From Struthio camelus (Eukaryota > Chordata > Aves > Struthioniformes > Struthionidae): a DNA stretch of 64,000 bases. The position numbers and the translations under genes are program-made. Positions 60,363-64,000 of this stretch are shown here, piece after piece. How positions within the stretch are numbered: the first letter of the stretch is position 1; the number at the start of each line of letters is the position of its first letter. The notes under the pieces were generated by a model. It ran no database searches, had not been told where the DNA came from, and worked only from the letters and a program-made list of their open reading frames with translations. Location of the stretch: NCBI RefSeq assembly GCF_040807025.1, contig NC_090943.1, positions 23,961,213-24,025,212 of the forward strand, written 5' to 3'.

Positions 60363-63300
60363 ATTGTGGCAGAATGCCAATATTTGTGATCCCAATATCA
60401 GTACATAGCAAGTGATTCATGTACTTGCAGTGTACAGCCCAGATCTAAGCCTTCCAAAAAAGTGAACAGAACAAATTTGAGAGGTTGTGCAGCTGGGTCC
60501 ATTCATAGCTTTAGGGTTATTAGTGGAGAAGGGCGACTATGCAAATAGCAGTCTCTAAAAATAACTCCAACAAACATTAAAGCAATTTGAATGTGCTAAA
60601 AGGACTGGAATAATCAATAGGAAAGAGTAAAGCCAATGTTACTGGCTGGAAACTTTATCATGAACCTAATTTCAAAAAAGACTGAAACGGAGAATGGAAA
60701 ATAGGAGGCATTAAGCTGATGGTTTGTAAAATCAGCACACACAGGAAGTAAAAGCAGAAAGACGGAGCAACAAAAACAGTATATATTATAAATGCCTCCA
60801 CTGTGGTAAAGAAATCAAGGGTGAGCTAGGATGATAGATAAATTCCAACTAACTAAACCCAAACCCATCTCTTTATAACTAAAAAAGGAAAACCTGGATT
60901 TTCAGGCCAGTTTAACCTCATCATCAGATAATTTATTAACTTCATCACTTATCTGTTTTGAAGGAGCAAAATATTAAGCAGGTGCAAGAAGGCAGAATGC
61001 TGAGGAATAAAAGAGATCGTTAAAGAACTAACCATTCCAATATTATGTTTTTCAAAGAAACACCCCCATTTCAGCTGAAGTAAATTGTGTCGTGTAATCC
61101 TCCATATAGGGCCTAGTTTCGGTTTAGTGCTCAGTCCTCTCAGACCTGCAGAGAACACACTGAAAGCAAAGAATTCAGTGCTAAGCATTGTTTACACCAG
61201 CAATTTGAGCTTTTTGACCATGTAGGTAGCAGTACTTCTTTATATGACTGTGGTGTGTCACATTTGAACATTGGAGTATTATTCAAAAGAAGAAAGATGA
61301 AAGAGAATCCAGAGAAATGAAGATGGAAATACTGGGAGACGTGACCTCAACCAAGGGGAAATTCAGGTAAATATGCACTACTTGAGAGTAAGCCAGCAGC
61401 GTGACAGGTTCTTTAATTATTTGCACGTATTTGAGTCATAATATTGAATATGCAGAGATCTTTTTTTACATATATAAAACAAAGTAAAGAGTTGCATGTT
61501 AGTGTTTACCCTTAAAAATTAGGTTTCGAATCCACACCAACGGTTGCACTTCCCCCATTAAAAAAGGAGGCACTCTCATAGACTCGTGTTTTGTTATCTG
61601 TGTCCGAGTTGACTTTCTAGGTGCAATCAATGCATATTGAATTCTAGCCATAATCTGAGTTCAGCTGTAGGTCTACTGCAGCGATGTCTTGCATTGTGGG
61701 CACATATTGCTAGAGAGGTAGAGACTGCCATTTCATTTCATTTGGCCCCATACAGAATCATAAGATGGTGGTAAATTGCAGTCACTTCTAGTACAGGATG
61801 AACTTCAACTGGCATTAGAGACAAATGCTCTGTTACTTCCTGCCAAATCTGTGAACAACCTATTCTCTTCAGAGATGTTTCCTCAGCTATAATGTTGGTG
61901 AGGTAATGGAATGATCTGTCTTGGGAGAAAGTATTCATGCCAGCTCTCCTTGTTAGAATGAACAACCCCTATTCTTATGCCAGATATTTACAGGGTTTCC
62001 ATTCTGTTCCTCCAAAAATGACGTCTTAATCCAATGTATTTCAGTAAAATTAAAAGGTGTGCTCCTACTTTTCTCCTTAAAATGGTTTATAGATTTCACA
62101 GCTTGGCCATCCTGAAGTGCATTCACTCGGAATAGAGCAGTAAGTTAAGTAAAATCTCAAAGGTCTAATAAAATAGAAAATACTGTTCCATACAAAGTTT
62201 AGATAGATGCTCAAAGCTCTCTTTCCATCTTAAAACCAGTGCAAAGTCAGATTCACCTGGCCTTCAGGTCAATTGTTTTCTAAGCTATAAAACCTGCATG
62301 GAGAGAAGGTGAGAAGAGTTCTTTCTTCTTCCTCCTTGGTTTAGCAGCATTCTCCCCTATCTCTATTGCTGGAGTTAGTTAGAAAGAAGAGCTTCTTCAT
62401 TCAAAGACATACAGGCAGCAGAGAGGGTCAATGCATACTCAGGAGGCAGAAGAATTGAATACAGAAAAGGAAGGATTTTTTTTTCGAGTTAACAACCAAA
62501 GTCCAGGCTGAAAACTGTCAACATGTGAGGGACTTTGTGAAAGTCAGTCCTTGAAGTATGCGTACATTCAACCAGTCTGCTAGGAACTGTAGGTATAGTT
62601 AGCCCGTAGCTTCTTCAAGTTGACAGCAACCCAGTTAAAAAACTGAATAGACTGAAAAAAAGCAAAACAAACCCAGATAAATATCAATACAGACATGAAG
62701 AATGTTAATGGGCATGGAAAGTACAAGTATATGCAGATGCAGACGGCGTCCCATTGATCAGAGACGTCAGTAATTTATCTATGCTCTCCTATTCTGGAAC
62801 AGGTTTCAGAACGAATTGGGGAATATGAGATAAAAAACGTGCAGGGAAAGATCCTCAGTTGGTGTGAAATATCATAGCTCATTTGGATTGAATGGAATGA
62901 AAGTTTTCATCAATTGAGTAGGCAACTCTAATTTTGTTGTAAACACCATCCCCTACGATCATGAAGGACAGCACATGGGGTTTCCTGCTCATGCTCCCCT
63001 CCAGTCTGGCAGCAATACCTGGTGGCCACAGGCTACTGCAGAGGGGATGAATATTGCTGCCAGCCAGACACCTGAGCTGCTGCTACAGCACCAGTGGATG
63101 GAGGCATATGGGAAGGACTGTGCCCTGTGGCTTCAGGTGAAACTTCATCCCCTTCCAGATCTCTAGGCAGCAGCTACTGGGTTATCTGCATCACAATCTG
63201 CATGAGCACAAGGAACCCTGTCAGCGGACTCACTGTACCGAATTATGAGATAGGATTTAAAAGCATAGATAATAAAGTAGTAAAAGCTTGTTCCTCATGC

Positions 63301-64000
63301 AAACAGGAGAAAACAGTGGTGGTAGTGAGATGCTGCTGCACATCCAGTCAGTTCTCAGGTTGCAGGAGGTCTTTGACCTCATAGCATTTCTGTCAGTGAA
63401 AGCTGTAGAATTCATTCAACCCCCCAGCTTCAGGGCTTGTCCCAGATATCTGTGAGCAGAATTTCCCTGTCAGGTGAAAAGTGGAAAACCACAAGTGCAA
63501 ACTGGAGCAGGAAGGAAGACCAGGTAAGGATAGCAAGTGCAGAAGGCTCAGCTACCTCTTACAGCAGTGTGCAGGTTACAGGACCAGTGAATGGTGGCTA
63601 CCATTACCTCCTAGCAATGGCAGCTACAACTGTTTCTGCTATGCTCTTCTTGGTAGTTCTGAAATGTGAGCAACCTGAATGAGTTACCTATTAAACAGAA
63701 AGGAAAGAAATGAGTGGTGTTGGGACTGGACGTTCAGGTCGCTCCTAGCATGAAGGCAGAAAAAAAGACACGCAAAGCACCTAATAAGGAAAGAAAGGAA
63801 AACACAGCAAGACCTTTTGTCAGAGGAATATGGGGACTCTGGCAGCCAAACAAAAGAGTAGCAGGAATTGTCACGTAAAGCTGACTTTCTGGGTGGAAGA
63901 TGAGACTGCAGAGACCCTGACACATAGTAGTGGGCACAAGGAAAGTGAACATGGAGTCTGTGGTCCAGTGGGAAAATTGGGAACTGTAGTCAGTGGAAGA

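Larger units (their letters stand above)
56066..64000. other. Intergenic DNA downstream of TRDMT1
   Basis: AT-rich. It holds an inverted repeat (58855-58885), an AT minisatellite (58963-59064) and an old CR1 fragment (about 60090-60362). In other vertebrates CUBN follows here on the same strand, but I see no cubilin signal-peptide exon or EGF/CUB exon. Open frames at 59308-59571, 62975-63384 and 63437-63682 match nothing I recognise. Confidence 0.6.

Noticed and set aside
61300-61370. Exon-like stretch ending AAATTCAG|GTAAAT considered as a CUBN exon
   Set aside because: A single donor-like site without a convincing acceptor; neither frame resembles cubilin.
61523-61536. tRNA B-box-like word TTTCGAATCC
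   Set aside because: No A box or cloverleaf can be formed from the flanking 70 bases.
62960-63680. Relatively GC-rich patch with overlapping frames near the right edge
   Set aside because: No recognisable protein family or repeat consensus; frames change without splice signals.

Overview
This is a stretch of vertebrate nuclear DNA, most probably from a bird. Genes are split by GT/AG introns and promoters sit in CpG islands. A well-preserved CR1 LINE tail with the avian-type 3' end (ATTCTGTGGTTCTGTGG) lies near 32.4 kb. Both recognisable proteins look sauropsid. The vimentin differs from chicken as I recall it (it begins MSITTKN), so this is probably not chicken, but the species cannot be fixed from the window.

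Layout: (1) 1-1.64 kb is non-coding DNA beyond the 3' end of VIM. (2) 1.64-10.33 kb is the complete vimentin gene (VIM) on the minus strand. It has nine coding exons whose lengths (542, 61, 96, 162, 126, 221, 44, 86, 42 nt) sum to a 459-aa protein. Its promoter is in a CpG island at about 9.29-11.11 kb, with a TATA-like box, an inverted CCAAT box, GC boxes, an AP-1 site, a G-quadruplex-prone tract and a GC-rich minisatellite further upstream. (3) 11.1-24.8 kb is AT-rich intergenic DNA with no gene I can support. (4) 24.8-26.1 kb holds the CpG-island promoter region of TRDMT1. (5) 25.6-56.1 kb is the complete TRDMT1 (DNMT2) gene on the plus strand. It has eleven coding exons encoding 403 aa, with all the catalytic and DNMT2-specific motifs. 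Intron 1 is 9 kb and carries a sense CR1. (6) 56.1-64 kb is intergenic DNA with an old CR1 fragment and AT-rich simple repeats.

The two genes are divergent (head to head), about 15.3 kb apart between start codons, matching the conserved vertebrate order VIM-TRDMT1-(CUBN). CUBN would be expected beyond the right edge; I found no exon of it here. The two genes do not act in one pathway: VIM makes the type III intermediate filament of mesenchymal cells, and TRDMT1 methylates C38 in the anticodon loop of tRNA-Asp and a few other tRNAs.

I found no CRISPR array, prokaryotic operon, intact transposon or clearly new system. The most notable unexplained structure is in regulatory DNA: the VIM-upstream minisatellite with an inverted copy, a duplicated YY1-like block just inside TRDMT1 intron 1, and a duplicated polypurine tract at the TRDMT1 promoter.
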